Shown: positions 12,680-19,425 of the stretch, piece after piece
How positions within the stretch are numbered: the stretch's first letter is position 1
Layout of the letters: every line of letters starts with the position of its first letter
From: JBBIOI01 sp037443425
GTDB lineage: Bacteria > Desulfobacterota > BSN033 > UBA1163
Direction: 5' to 3'
Assembly: GCA_037443425.1 (NCBI GenBank)
Contig: JBBIOI010000062.1
Span: 1 to 19,425 of the forward strand
DNA length: 19,425 bases
Position numbers and translations under genes: made by a program
The notes under the pieces: model-generated
Seen by the model: the letters and a program-made list of their open reading frames with translations, nothing else
What the model was told of the DNA's origin: nothing
The model's database searches: none

Positions 12680-14065
12680 TTATATGTTTTTCTTCTTTTT
12701 AATTGGCTTTAACTGATATTTATTTATCCTGTTTACGAGCATCTTCCTTGTTATGCCAAGAAGTTTTGATGCCTTTTCCTGATTCCAATCTGTCTCTTCA
12801 AGTTTACGCAATATCCAGCTCTTTTCGAGTTCGGAGACTAATTTTGGAAGATTGATCTTCCCCTCCTTTTTTGGTAGATCTTCTGTCTTTAGATAAAGAT
12901 AAGATGGAATATCGTTAATCGTTATCGTGTTTTCTCTACATAAAACTATCATCTGTTGTATTACATTGGAAAGCTCTCTTATGTTACCAGGCCATGGAAA
13001 TGTCTTTAAATGTTCCATGACCTCTGGCTCTATCCTTGGAAATTGTTTTCCTTTGTGATACTTTCTGAGAAAGTGGTCAACCAGAAGTGGAATATCAGAT
13101 GGCCTTTCACGAAGTGGTGGGATTCTTATAGGAACAACACTCAACCTATAATAAAGATCGCTTCTAAAATTCCCTTTCTCTACTTCGCGTTCAAGGTCTC
13201 TATTTGTTGTTGAGATTATTCTTACATCCAGTTTAATGGGTTTGCTATCACCTACCTTTTCAAACTCCTTCTCCTCAATTACTCTCAGTAATGTCTTCTG
13301 AAGATGAAGTGGAACTTCACCGATCTCATCAAGAATTATTGTTCCTCCATCTGCACTTTGAAACTTTCCTATTGTATCTTTAACTGCACCTGTAAATGCT
13401 CCCTTTGTATGTCCAAAGAGTTCGCTCGTTATAAGAGTTTCTGTAAGTGCTCCACAATTTATGGTTACAAGTGGTTTATCCCTCCTTAAACTATTATAAT
13501 GGATCGTCTTTGCAATCAAATCCTTCCCTGTACCACTTTCTCCCATTATTAGAATAGTTGTATCTGTTTGGGCTACCCTTTTTATAATATCGAATATCTC
13601 GAGCATCTTTGGATGCCGACCAACGATATTTGGAAAGGAGTACTTTTCACTAACCTCGCGTCTGAGGTAATCGATCTCCCTTTCCATCTCGCTGGTTTTA
13701 AGGGCCTGCCTTATTATGGTAAAGAATCTTTCAAGATTATTAAAAATGGGCTTTTCAAAAAAGTAGTAGGCACCCATCCTTAAGGCTTCGACTGCCATTG
13801 AAACAGAACCGAATGCTGTAACCAGGATAACAGGGATGCTGGGATTTATCTTTTTAATCTCTAAGAGAAGGTCCATTCCGCTTAGGTCAGGCATCTTTTC
13901 ATCTGTGATAACGAGGTCAATAGAATTGGTCTTAAATTTCTCAAGTGCATCCTTTCCGTTTTCTGCAGTAATAGTATGGAATCCTTCTTCTTGGAGGACC
14001 TCAGATATCCCGAAAAGGGAATGAGGTTCATCATCTACAACTAATATAGAAGCCCTTTGATTCAT
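12680..14065 (-). CDS. NtrC-family response regulator (REC-AAA-Fis)
   Basis: This 461-residue regulator has an intact receiver (1-125; Asp11-Asp12, acceptor Asp55 in LVITDEKMPD, Thr83, Lys105 in EKP). The sigma-54 AAA+ domain (about 145-375) has Walker A GESGTGKD (175-182), GAFTGA (222-227), Walker B Asp246-Glu247 and sensor I Asn288. The C-terminal Fis-type HTH covers about 415-455 with a Lys-rich tail. All catalytic residues are present, so it should be a phosphorylation-controlled activator. Its recognition helix (GITRKMLVNRI) differs from the two other activators here, so it should read a different DNA site. It follows its probable cognate histidine kinase by 10 bases and has no clear Shine-Dalgarno, suggesting translational coupling. 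Confidence 0.94.
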   Translation of the reverse strand: MNQRASILVVDDEPHSLFGISEVLQEEGFHTITAENGKDALEKFKTNSIDLVITDEKMPDLSGMDLLLEIKKINPSIPVILVTAFGSVSMAVEALRMGAYYFFEKPIFNNLERFFTIIRQALKTSEMEREIDYLRREVSEKYSFPNIVGRHPKMLEIFDIIKRVAQTDTTILIMGESGTGKDLIAKTIHYNSLRRDKPLVTINCGALTETLITSELFGHTKGAFTGAVKDTIGKFQSADGGTIILDEIGEVPLHLQKTLLRVIEEKEFEKVGDSKPIKLDVRIISTTNRDLEREVEKGNFRSDLYYRLSVVPIRIPPLRERPSDIPLLVDHFLRKYHKGKQFPRIEPEVMEHLKTFPWPGNIRELSNVIQQMIVLCRENTITINDIPSYLYLKTEDLPKKEGKINLPKLVSELEKSWILRKLEETDWNQEKASKLLGITRKMLVNRINKYQLKPIKKKKNI

Positions 14066-14075
14066 AGGCTGAATT

Positions 14076-15161
14076 TTATACCCTATTTATTGGAAGTTCA
14101 ATCTTTATTGTTGTTCCTCGATTCTCTTCACTTTCTAAGTCTATCTTTCCCTGATGGTGATCTACGATAATTCTCCGACAAATGGCCAATCCAAGCCCCG
14201 TACCTCTCTGTTTTGTAGTAAAAAAGGGTTTAAAAACAAATGACATATTCTCTTTCTTTATACCCAATCCATTATCAGAAAAAATCACCTGAACATATCC
14301 TGGATTGTTACGGCTCTTTGACGTCTTTATCACTAACCTTCCTCCATTGGGCATTGCTTCGAATGAATTTTTAACAATATTGATGAATGCCTGCTTGATT
14401 TCTTCATAATTTCCATGGATTTTTGGAAGATTTGAATATTTATCTAAAACAATTTTAATCCTTCTCGATTCTAAATCATACGTATGAGAGACAATATTTA
14501 CTACAATTGAAACTACCTCGTTTATATCCATCTCATTAAATCTAACCAAATTTGGAGGTTTAACAAAATTAAGACACTCCTGGACGAAATTATTTAAATG
14601 CTCTACCTCATCATCAATAATCTTAATAGATTCTTTTATTAGTTCATCGCCTAAATTTGAACGTCTTTTTATAATGGTTAAGGCGCCCGAGATTGCATGA
14701 AGTGGATTTCTTATCTCATGAGCTAAAAATGGAAAGAATCTTTCAAGTGATGTAGAACTATCTAATTGATTTTCTTCTATTTTCGAATCACGAATTGCTA
14801 ATGTATTATAAACCGATTTCAATAGCAGATCCTGATCTACAGGTTTTGAAAGAAAATCGGTTGCACCCTTTCTCATCAAATCTACTGCAACCTGTTCTCC
14901 ACCAAATCCTGTAACTACTATTACAGCTATATTCCTATCAATATCTTTTATTCTTTTAAGAAGGTCCTCTCCTGATATATCAGGTAATCTCAAGTCTAAA
15001 AGAACAACCTCTGGTTTCCCGGAAAGTATCTTCTCTATGCCTGCCTTCCCACTTAATGCTACGGAAACATCAAACTCCTTTTGCTCGAGGACCTTCCTGA
15101 CCAAATTAACAAATTCCTGATTGTCGTCGATGATTAAGACTTTTCTGTTACGATTTCCCAT
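14076..15161 (-). CDS. Soluble receiver-histidine kinase hybrid
   Basis: This 361-residue cytoplasmic kinase has an N-terminal receiver (1-120; Asp12-Asp13, acceptor Asp56 in VVLLDLRLP, Thr84, Lys106) followed by HisKA with phospho-accepting His148 (LAHEIRNPLHAI). The HATPase_c domain (about 245-360) has an N box around Asn261-Asn265, a G1 box DNGLG (296-300) and a G2 box GTGLGL (320-325). No transmembrane or PAS segment is present. Input therefore probably arrives as phosphate on the receiver from another kinase, making this a relay kinase for the NtrC-type regulator encoded next. The operon appears to start here, from a sigma-70-like promoter at 15173-15201 with an unusually short leader. 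Confidence 0.92.
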   Translation of the reverse strand: MGNRNRKVLIIDDNQEFVNLVRKVLEQKEFDVSVALSGKAGIEKILSGKPEVVLLDLRLPDISGEDLLKRIKDIDRNIAVIVVTGFGGEQVAVDLMRKGATDFLSKPVDQDLLLKSVYNTLAIRDSKIEENQLDSSTSLERFFPFLAHEIRNPLHAISGALTIIKRRSNLGDELIKESIKIIDDEVEHLNNFVQECLNFVKPPNLVRFNEMDINEVVSIVVNIVSHTYDLESRRIKIVLDKYSNLPKIHGNYEEIKQAFINIVKNSFEAMPNGGRLVIKTSKSRNNPGYVQVIFSDNGLGIKKENMSFVFKPFFTTKQRGTGLGLAICRRIIVDHHQGKIDLESEENRGTTIKIELPINRV

Positions 15162-15172
15162 AGGATAATAAT

Positions 15173-15201
15173 ATTTTATAGCAAAAATTTAACTCTTTCA
15201 A
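15173..15201 (-). promoter_or_regulatory. Sigma-70-type promoter of the kinase/NtrC operon
   Basis: On the minus strand TTGAAA (15196-15201) and TAAAAT (15173-15178) are separated by 17 bases, each one mismatch from consensus. The predicted start is near 15166, about 5 bases before the ATG, implying a nearly leaderless mRNA. Confidence 0.5.
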
Positions 15202-15337
15202 ACAAAATTTTAATCGAGTAGGCATCTTTTTTTCTGTGATGAGGTTATTTGGCATATCTGGGAAATTCTTTACGGCGGCCTTGCCAATAAACATCCCATT
15301 CTCCATTTGGCTTCAAAAGCCTTAATTCCAAAAAGGG

Positions 15338-15400
15338 GAATCCAGCTGTTTTTTATGTTTTTTCTTTTCCCTGGATTCAGGCTTTCCCAGGAATGACAGC
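15338..15400. repeat. Dispersed repeat with GAATCCAG/CTGGATTC arms
   Basis: GAATCCAG (15338-15345) and CTGGATTC (15371-15378) are an exact 8-bp inverted pair. The right part, CTGGATTCAGGCTTTCCCAG then GAATGAC, resembles the common CTGGATTCCCGC...GGGAATGAC intergenic repeat family. Confidence 0.55.
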
Positions 15401-15460
15401 TTTAATTCTTATATAAATTGAACGATTCAAGAGTGTCATTGCAAGGCAATCTTTAAAATT

Positions 15461-15523
15461 GTCATTCCGAGCGAAGTGAGGAATCTACGAGATTGCCACG
15501 CACCCTTTGGTGCTCGCAATGAC
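15461..15523. repeat. Dispersed repeat, hybrid of two arm types
   Basis: The left arm GTCATTCCGAGCGAAGTGAG leads into GAATCT, and the right arm runs GAGATTGCCACGCACCCTTT to GCTCGCAATGAC. The right arm is nearly the same as in the element at 987-1063. The left arm is of the related GTCATTCCGAG type, so the copy looks recombinant. Confidence 0.75.
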
Positions 15524-15638
15524 TGATAGAGGCTTTTAGTAAAAAATCTTCCAATTTAACTCGTAAATACAGCGTGTTTTCCAAAAGAAACTCACAATCT
15601 CAAAAATAAAGATTTAAGTAACACTTTAGTACTTTATA

Positions 15639-15663
15639 GATTCCTTGCTTTGGTCGAAATGAC
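15639..15663. repeat. Decayed half-copy of the GTCATTCCGAG arm
   Basis: AGATTCCTTGCTTTGGTCGA then AATGAC is the reverse complement, with a few mismatches, of the left arm at 15461-15486. Confidence 0.6.
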
Positions 15664-15705
15664 AAACATGGCATACATCTCGTCGAGAAAGAATTAAATA
15701 AAAAT

Positions 15706-15737
15706 GAGATTGCCACGCCCTTCGGGCTCGCAATGAC
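15706..15737. repeat. Half-copy of the GAGATTGCCACGC arm
   Basis: GAGATTGCCACGCCCTTCGG then GCTCGCAATGAC matches the right arm of the elements at 987-1063 and 15461-15523. The small inner loop is shortened. Confidence 0.75.
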
Positions 15738-15869
15738 TACATGATTATTATCGTTACGCTTTTGACCTGCAGGCCAAAGGCAGGCAATGACTGCGAGTTG
15801 TTAAATATTTTTAAAAGGATTAAGAGGAAATAATTATTAATGGGGGTATAAAATAAATGAAACTTTGAT

Positions 15870-15901
15870 AAGGGTTCGGCAAGCCCCAAGGGCTTACCCT
15901 T
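15870..15901 (-). terminator. Hairpin after the small gene at 15911
   Basis: AAGGGT (15870-15875) pairs with ACCCTT (15896-15901) and AAGCCC (15881-15886) pairs with GGGCTT (15890-15895), leaving a 3-base loop and a 5-base bulge. It begins 10 bases after the stop codon. There is no T-run, so it may be a Rho-assisted end or an RNA-stability hairpin. Confidence 0.45.
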
Positions 15902-15910
15902 CGAGAAATT

Positions 15911-16093
15911 TTATATCTCTAATTTGACGAAATATATTTTATCTATATCTATATTTCCACTCGCCATTAACTTTCCCCAATTCATGATGGATTCTTTTGA
16001 AATCCTCTGCGGATCTTTTCTCCTTTCAGGAAGTATTCCAATTAGATGCTCTCGTCCCTCTTCATCACGCCAATAAAATTCGTAAACGACCAT
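15911..16093 (-). CDS. Small conserved-looking hypothetical protein
   Basis: This 60-residue soluble protein is rich in charged residues (opens MVVYEFYWRDEEGREHLIG, ends DIDKIYFVKLEI), with beta-strand-like edges and a central helix. There is no signal peptide, membrane segment or cysteine. The start is supported by AAGGAGAG about 10 bases before the ATG. It is followed by a hairpin, and a sigma-54-like motif with an imperfect -12 box lies at 16134-16148 upstream. The gene stands alone between repeat-rich DNA and the divergently transcribed AOR gene. No family is recognised. Confidence 0.6.
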   Translation of the reverse strand: MVVYEFYWRDEEGREHLIGILPERRKDPQRISKESIMNWGKLMASGNIDIDKIYFVKLEI

Positions 16094-16133
16094 CTCAGGA
16101 ATCTCTCCTTTCTTATTATGATTGAGTTGGTAA

Positions 16134-16148
16134 ACAAATTTAATGCCA
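16134..16148 (-). promoter_or_regulatory. Weak sigma-54-like motif before the small gene
   Basis: The minus strand reads TGGCATTAAATTTGT. The GG-to-G spacing is correct, but GT replaces the -12 GC. It nearly matches the motif at 12662-12677. Confidence 0.3.
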
Positions 16149-16386
16149 AATAGAATAAATTGCTGTAAGTTTATGATAATGAAAAGAATTTGTCAAATCT
16201 AAAAATATTTTTGAAAAATTCAAATAGGAAAAATTTTTCATAAAAATTCTAATTTTTTTGACAAAAGAGAAAAGTTTTCCAAAAAATAGATATCAAAATC
16301 CCTTGGGTAAGTTTTCCATCTTGATATTGAAAATGGCTACATATTTAAAAAAAACTTAAAATGTGTTAGTAAAATAACATTCTTCT
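16149..16386. other. AT-rich intergenic stretch upstream of the AOR gene
   Basis: No gene is seen. The stretch holds several runs of five to seven A or T (for example 16201-16205, 16214-16218, 16229-16233, 16242-16246, 16253-16259) and a 12-base palindrome GAAAAATTTTTC (16228-16239). Intrinsic curvature or an upstream activating element for the divergent promoters is possible but not shown. Confidence 0.5.
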
Positions 16387-16392
16387 ATAATT
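16387..16392 (+). promoter_or_regulatory. Consensus -10 box of the AOR gene
   Basis: A perfect TATAAT lies 35 bases before the ATG, with no good -35 hexamer at standard spacing. The leader would be about 28 bases and contains AAAGGAG followed by TAAGG before the start codon. Confidence 0.45.
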
Positions 16393-16426
16393 GATGACCT
16401 TTAATTAATAAGAAAGGAGTAAGGTC

Positions 16427-18301
16427 ATGTACAGTGGTGGTTATACCGGAAAGATTTTAAGGATTAACCTAACGGATAAAACCTTTAAAAAAGAGGAATT
16501 ACCTCTTGATATCGCAAAGGATTTTATTGGTGGGGCAGGTTTTGGGATAAAATTTCTTTATGATGAACTTAAACCTAATGCAAATCCCTTAGGACCTGAA
16601 AATAAACTAATATTTGCACCTGGACCTTTTACTGGAACCAATGTTCCCTGTGCAAGTCGAATTGCAGTAACTGCTAAATCGCCTTTAACAAATGCAGTTG
16701 GAATGGCCCTTTCAGGAGGACATTTCCCGGCTGAGCTAAAACTTGCTGGTTATGACGTATTAATAATCGAAGGAAAGGCTGAAAAACCAACCTATATTTC
16801 GATAAGAGATGATGAAGTTCGTTTCCGTGATGCCAGTAAAGTATGGGGTACCATGACATTTGACTGTCAGCAAATAATAAAGGACGATTTGAGGGATCAA
16901 AATTTTAGAGTTGCCTGTATAGGACCTGCAGGTGAAAACCTTAACCGAATTTCCTGTATTATTAATGAAAGAAGGGCTATTGGAAGAAAAGGGCTTGGTG
17001 CTGTTATGGGATCAAAAAACCTTAAGGCAATTGCTGTTCGTGGTTTGAGGTCTTTGGAAATATCATCAAAAGAAAAGTTTAAGGTCGCAAGAGACAAGAT
17101 GTTAAAGGCTATGAGGGAGAGTCCTGTTCTTTACCCTGAGTTTGCAAAGACAGGTACACCATCAAATGTTGACAACACCTGTGCACTTGGAATCTTTCCA
17201 GCAAAAAATTGGACCGCAACAGGTGAATTTACACCTGTTGATCAAATAGGGGTTGAAGCACTGGAGACTCGCAGAATCGGTAAAGAATTCTGCTATGAAT
17301 GTCCGGTTGGTTGCAGTCAATTAAGATTGGCTCGAAAAGGACCATATGCTGGCATATTGACAGAGGGACCAGAATTTGAAACACTTTATTCATTGGGCGG
17401 TCAAACAGGTGTAGATGATATGGACAGTATCATTGCTGCTGATCGGCTCTGTGATGAACTTGGATTAGACACGATATCTACTGGAGTTGTTATCGGGTTT
17501 GCGATGGAATTGTTTGAAAGAGGAATACTTACTATTTCTGAAACAGGAGGTCTTGATCTAAGATTTGGAAACCACGAGGCTATGAATACTCTTATTAGGT
17601 GGATTGCATTCAGAGAATCTATTGGAGATATCCTGGCCGATGGTGTAAGGATAGCCTCTTCAAAAATAGGAAAGGGCTCTGAGAAATATGCCCTTCATAT
17701 AAAAGGCCTTGAGCTTCCAGGGTATGATGTGCGTGGTGCAAAGGGACATGGTCTTGCTTATGCTACATCTTACACAGGTGGAGATCATAACAGAGGCTAT
17801 GCATTTCAGGAGATATTCAGCATCCCAATCCCATATCCAGTAGACCGCTTAAGTATTGAAGGAAAGGGGAAGCTTACAAAATGGAATCAGGATGTAAGAA
17901 CTGCAACCTGTGACTGTCCAACCATGTGTGTGTTTCTGCTTGATACGGCAATGGCCCCTATTGCAACAGAAAATACTGCCTCATTAATGGAGGCTGTTAC
18001 AGGTCTTTCCTACACGCCTGAGGATGTTGAAAAGGTTGGAGAAAGGATAAATAATTTAGCAAGGGCCTTTAATGTGCGTGAAGGTTTTACAAGGGCTGAC
18101 GATACATTTCCGGAAAGATTGATGACAGAACCCCTAAAAGCTGGTGCTTCAAAAGGCCATCTTATAAGCAAAGAAGACTTGAATACAATGCTTGATGAAT
18201 ACTATACAGTAAGGGGCTGGGATATAAAAACAGGAATTCCAAAAAAGGAAAAACTCATTGAATTAGGCCTTGATTATGTTGCAAGGGATCTTGGCTTATA
18301 A
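16427..18301 (+). CDS. Tungsten-type aldehyde:ferredoxin oxidoreductase family protein
   Basis: At 624 residues it is the full length of the AOR family, which oxidises aldehydes to acids (or the reverse) with a tungsto-bispyranopterin cofactor, a [4Fe-4S] cluster and ferredoxin. It starts MYSGGYTGKILRINL, the usual family opening. The N-terminal domain has IGGAGFGIKFLYDEL and GPENKLIFAPGPFTGT. Cluster ligands are Cys289, Cys292 and Cys296 (CYECPVGC), with the fourth most likely Cys501 in CDCPTMC (Cys495 and Cys497 are alternatives). Other family features are EGPEFETLYSLGG (313-325) and ELPGYDVRGAKGHGL (429-443). The substrate cannot be told from sequence. A strong AAGGAG precedes the ATG. The adjacent MoaD-like gene probably helps make the pterin cofactor. 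Cytoplasmic. Confidence 0.93.
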   Translation: MYSGGYTGKILRINLTDKTFKKEELPLDIAKDFIGGAGFGIKFLYDELKPNANPLGPENKLIFAPGPFTGTNVPCASRIAVTAKSPLTNAVGMALSGGHFPAELKLAGYDVLIIEGKAEKPTYISIRDDEVRFRDASKVWGTMTFDCQQIIKDDLRDQNFRVACIGPAGENLNRISCIINERRAIGRKGLGAVMGSKNLKAIAVRGLRSLEISSKEKFKVARDKMLKAMRESPVLYPEFAKTGTPSNVDNTCALGIFPAKNWTATGEFTPVDQIGVEALETRRIGKEFCYECPVGCSQLRLARKGPYAGILTEGPEFETLYSLGGQTGVDDMDSIIAADRLCDELGLDTISTGVVIGFAMELFERGILTISETGGLDLRFGNHEAMNTLIRWIAFRESIGDILADGVRIASSKIGKGSEKYALHIKGLELPGYDVRGAKGHGLAYATSYTGGDHNRGYAFQEIFSIPIPYPVDRLSIEGKGKLTKWNQDVRTATCDCPTMCVFLLDTAMAPIATENTASLMEAVTGLSYTPEDVEKVGERINNLARAFNVREGFTRADDTFPERLMTEPLKAGASKGHLISKEDLNTMLDEYYTVRGWDIKTGIPKKEKLIELGLDYVARDLGL

Positions 18302-18592
18302 GTGATCAAGATCAAAATATACACAATATTATCGCTAAAAAAGATTTTAGGCAAAAGAGAATTTGAGGTCTCCATTCCAGAAGGAAGCACAGTAAGAGAC
18401 CTCATTTCATGGATGATTAATAAGTGGGGAGAACCCTTAGCATCTTATCTTTTTCGTCCTGGAACAAGTGAGCCCTTTCCACATATTCGTTTTATGGTAA
18501 ATGGCCGTCTAATCGAATTTTTAAATGGCATGGAGACCATCCTTAAAGATGGCGATGAATTTTTAATCCTCCCCGTAGTAGCAGGCGGTTAA
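18302..18592 (+). CDS. MoaD/ThiS-type ubiquitin-like sulfur carrier
   Basis: This 96-residue beta-grasp protein ends in Gly-Gly (LPVVAGG), the C-terminus that is adenylated and thiocarboxylated in MoaD-type sulfur carriers. The body has typical MoaD features (EFEVSIPEGSTVRDLISWM, FMVNGRLIEF, LKDGDEFLILP). It presumably supplies sulfur to the pyranopterin cofactor of the AOR encoded just upstream. AOR-linked MoaD homologues are common. The GTG start directly abuts the AOR stop (TAA-GTG) and lacks a good Shine-Dalgarno at normal distance, so translation is probably coupled. It ends 4 bases from the convergent receptor gene. Confidence 0.9.
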   Translation: MIKIKIYTILSLKKILGKREFEVSIPEGSTVRDLISWMINKWGEPLASYLFRPGTSEPFPHIRFMVNGRLIEFLNGMETILKDGDEFLILPVVAGG

Positions 18593-18596
18593 ATAT

Positions 18597-19425
18597 CTAC
18601 TTCTTTATCATCCCTATATCTTTCATAATTTCTCTTACAATCTCAATTTTTTTAAGCAACGGCTCTTTGATTTTATCTCCTGGAACAAAGCTTATACTCA
18701 TCCCAATCTTTTTCAGCTCTTCAATATATCTTTCATCCTTTGCTATTTTTTCGAGGGCACGCCTCAAAACCTCAATCCTCTCTTTTGGAGTTTTAGCAGG
18801 GGCATATAGATACGTGGAAACCGGGATATCATAGATACTTCCTTTGAAGAAAGTTTCGATATCAGGAATCTTAGGATCAAGACCGTATCCAGCTGGATTA
18901 TCATAACAGAGTAATATCCTTATCTTACCAGCCTCTGCCTGTGGCTTGTGTGCAAAGACACTTCCTATTCCTACAGGAACATGTCCACCAAGGAGTGCAG
19001 AGATAACTTCTGTATCGCCTTTCATTGGGACGTCAATCATATTCAATTTTGCCTGTCTATTCAGATTCTCAGTCCTGAAATACACAAACGTCCCTTTTCC
19101 AGGATGAGCAAACTTCAAGCCAGGATTTTTCCTCGCATAAGCGACAAATTCATCAAAATTTTTCCATTGGGCATCAGCCCTTACACTAAGCGCATTTCCA
19201 TTTAACGAAATCTGGGCGATTATTTGAACATCGTCCATCTTATAAGGCGCTGTGCCCATAAGGATTGATGTAAAAATATCGGCTGCACACAAAAGGGTGT
19301 ATCCATCTGGTGGTGCATTGACCACATAAGTTACTCCAACAACTGTCCCCCCTCCTGGTTTGTTCTCTACAACAAATGGTTTGCCAAAATGTTTTTCAAG
19401 ATTTTTGGCTGTTAAGATAGCCAGT
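18597..19425 (-). CDS. TctC/Bug-family extracytoplasmic solute receptor, N-terminally cut by the window edge
   Basis: The frame stays open to the right edge beyond the GTG at 19325. The extra residues (NLEKHFGKPFVVENKPGGGT, then VVGVTYVVNAPPDGYTLL) are a classic TctC pattern, so GTG is not the start. About 276 residues are visible, missing the signal peptide and about the first 40-50. Later motifs include FAHPGKGT, ISALLGGHVPVGIGS, GKIRILL and PAKTPKERIEVLRRAL. Such receptors bind carboxylates in the periplasm for tripartite tricarboxylate transporters or for sensing; the ligand cannot be told. The gene converges on the MoaD-like gene with no room for a separate terminator. Confidence 0.92.
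   Translation of the reverse strand, partial: LAILTAKNLEKHFGKPFVVENKPGGGTVVGVTYVVNAPPDGYTLLCAADIFTSILMGTAPYKMDDVQIIAQISLNGNALSVRADAQWKNFDEFVAYARKNPGLKFAHPGKGTFVYFRTENLNRQAKLNMIDVPMKGDTEVISALLGGHVPVGIGSVFAHKPQAEAGKIRILLCYDNPAGYGLDPKIPDIETFFKGSIYDIPVSTYLYAPAKTPKERIEVLRRALEKIAKDERYIEELKKIGMSISFVPGDKIKEPLLKKIEIVREIMKDIGMIKK

Larger units (their letters stand above)
15202..15869. other. Gene-free stretch filled with decayed dispersed repeats
   Basis: No credible gene is seen on either strand. The stretch is a patchwork of fragments of several intergenic repeat families, listed separately where definable, with AT-rich filler. It also holds a partial copy at 15434-15452 (GTCATTGCAAGGCAATCT). It separates the leftward regulatory/EPS block from the small gene at 15911 and the AOR module. 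Confidence 0.7.

Noticed and set aside
16258..16263. TTGACA as the -35 box of the AOR gene
   Set aside because: No acceptable -10 box lies 16-18 bases downstream (only an A-run), whereas a perfect TATAAT lies nearer the gene at 16387-16392.
19206..19325. GTG at 19325 as the true start of the TctC-type receptor
   Set aside because: The frame remains open to the window edge and the upstream residues match the conserved family pattern (VENKPGGGT before PPDGYTLL), so the gene is truncated by the window.

Overview
The window is AT-rich, gene-dense bacterial DNA. A long exopolysaccharide and sigma-54 regulatory block is transcribed leftward (minus strand, about 15161 down to 1). An aldehyde:ferredoxin oxidoreductase-type module lies on the right (16427-18592), followed by the end of a tricarboxylate-type solute receptor gene on the minus strand. 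The tungsten-enzyme family, the many NtrC-type activators, an exosortase-style EPS gene set and the dispersed intergenic repeats (GTCATTGCGAG...GAGATTGC type) together suggest an anaerobic Desulfobacterota-like (former Deltaproteobacteria) or Nitrospirota-like organism. That placement is inference only; no rRNA or marker gene is present.

Layout, in transcription order on the minus strand. (1) 15161-12680: soluble receiver-histidine kinase and NtrC-type regulator, a two-component pair. (2) 12645-11806: pseudo-receiver plus degenerate GGDEF protein. (3) 11572-9446: stand-alone pseudo-receiver and GAF-AAA-Fis sigma-54 activator, behind a good sigma-54 promoter (11599-11615) and a 13-bp inverted repeat. 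(4) 9246-1176: receiver-less sigma-54 activator with altered Walker B and sensor I residues, degenerate GGDEF protein, Wza-type export protein, outer-membrane beta-barrel, Wzz-type chain-length protein, inserted four-helix-bundle gene, ExeA-like ATPase, BY-kinase and RfaH-like antiterminator, behind a second sigma-54 promoter (9264-9280) and a 19-bp inverted repeat. (5) A spacer with a terminator, a hairpin and an exact match to the ops consensus GGCGGTAGNNT. (6) Small genes at 823 and 397 and the start of a further gene at 79, probably the biosynthetic part of the EPS locus continuing off the window.

Reading the parts together: a histidine kinase/NtrC pair and two further enhancer-binding proteins with nearly identical recognition helices appear to control sigma-54 promoters of the export/copolymerase operon. 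The last gene of that operon encodes an RfaH-like elongation factor, and its likely DNA target (ops) lies about 300 bp downstream, ahead of the next genes. This would be a two-stage switch: sigma-54 initiation of the secretion machinery, then RfaH/ops processive elongation through the next operon. Several signalling domains are degenerate at their key residues (two receivers with Glu for the acceptor Asp, two GGDEF domains without the signature, one AAA+ with Asn-Asp for Asp-Glu).

The window is also rich in short repeats: a 9-bp codon-compatible minisatellite, both intergenic and inside the beta-barrel gene; a 7-bp Shine-Dalgarno-like array that flanks the four-helix-bundle gene in inverted orientation; and several dispersed palindromic repeats, concentrated in the gene-free stretch 15202-15870.
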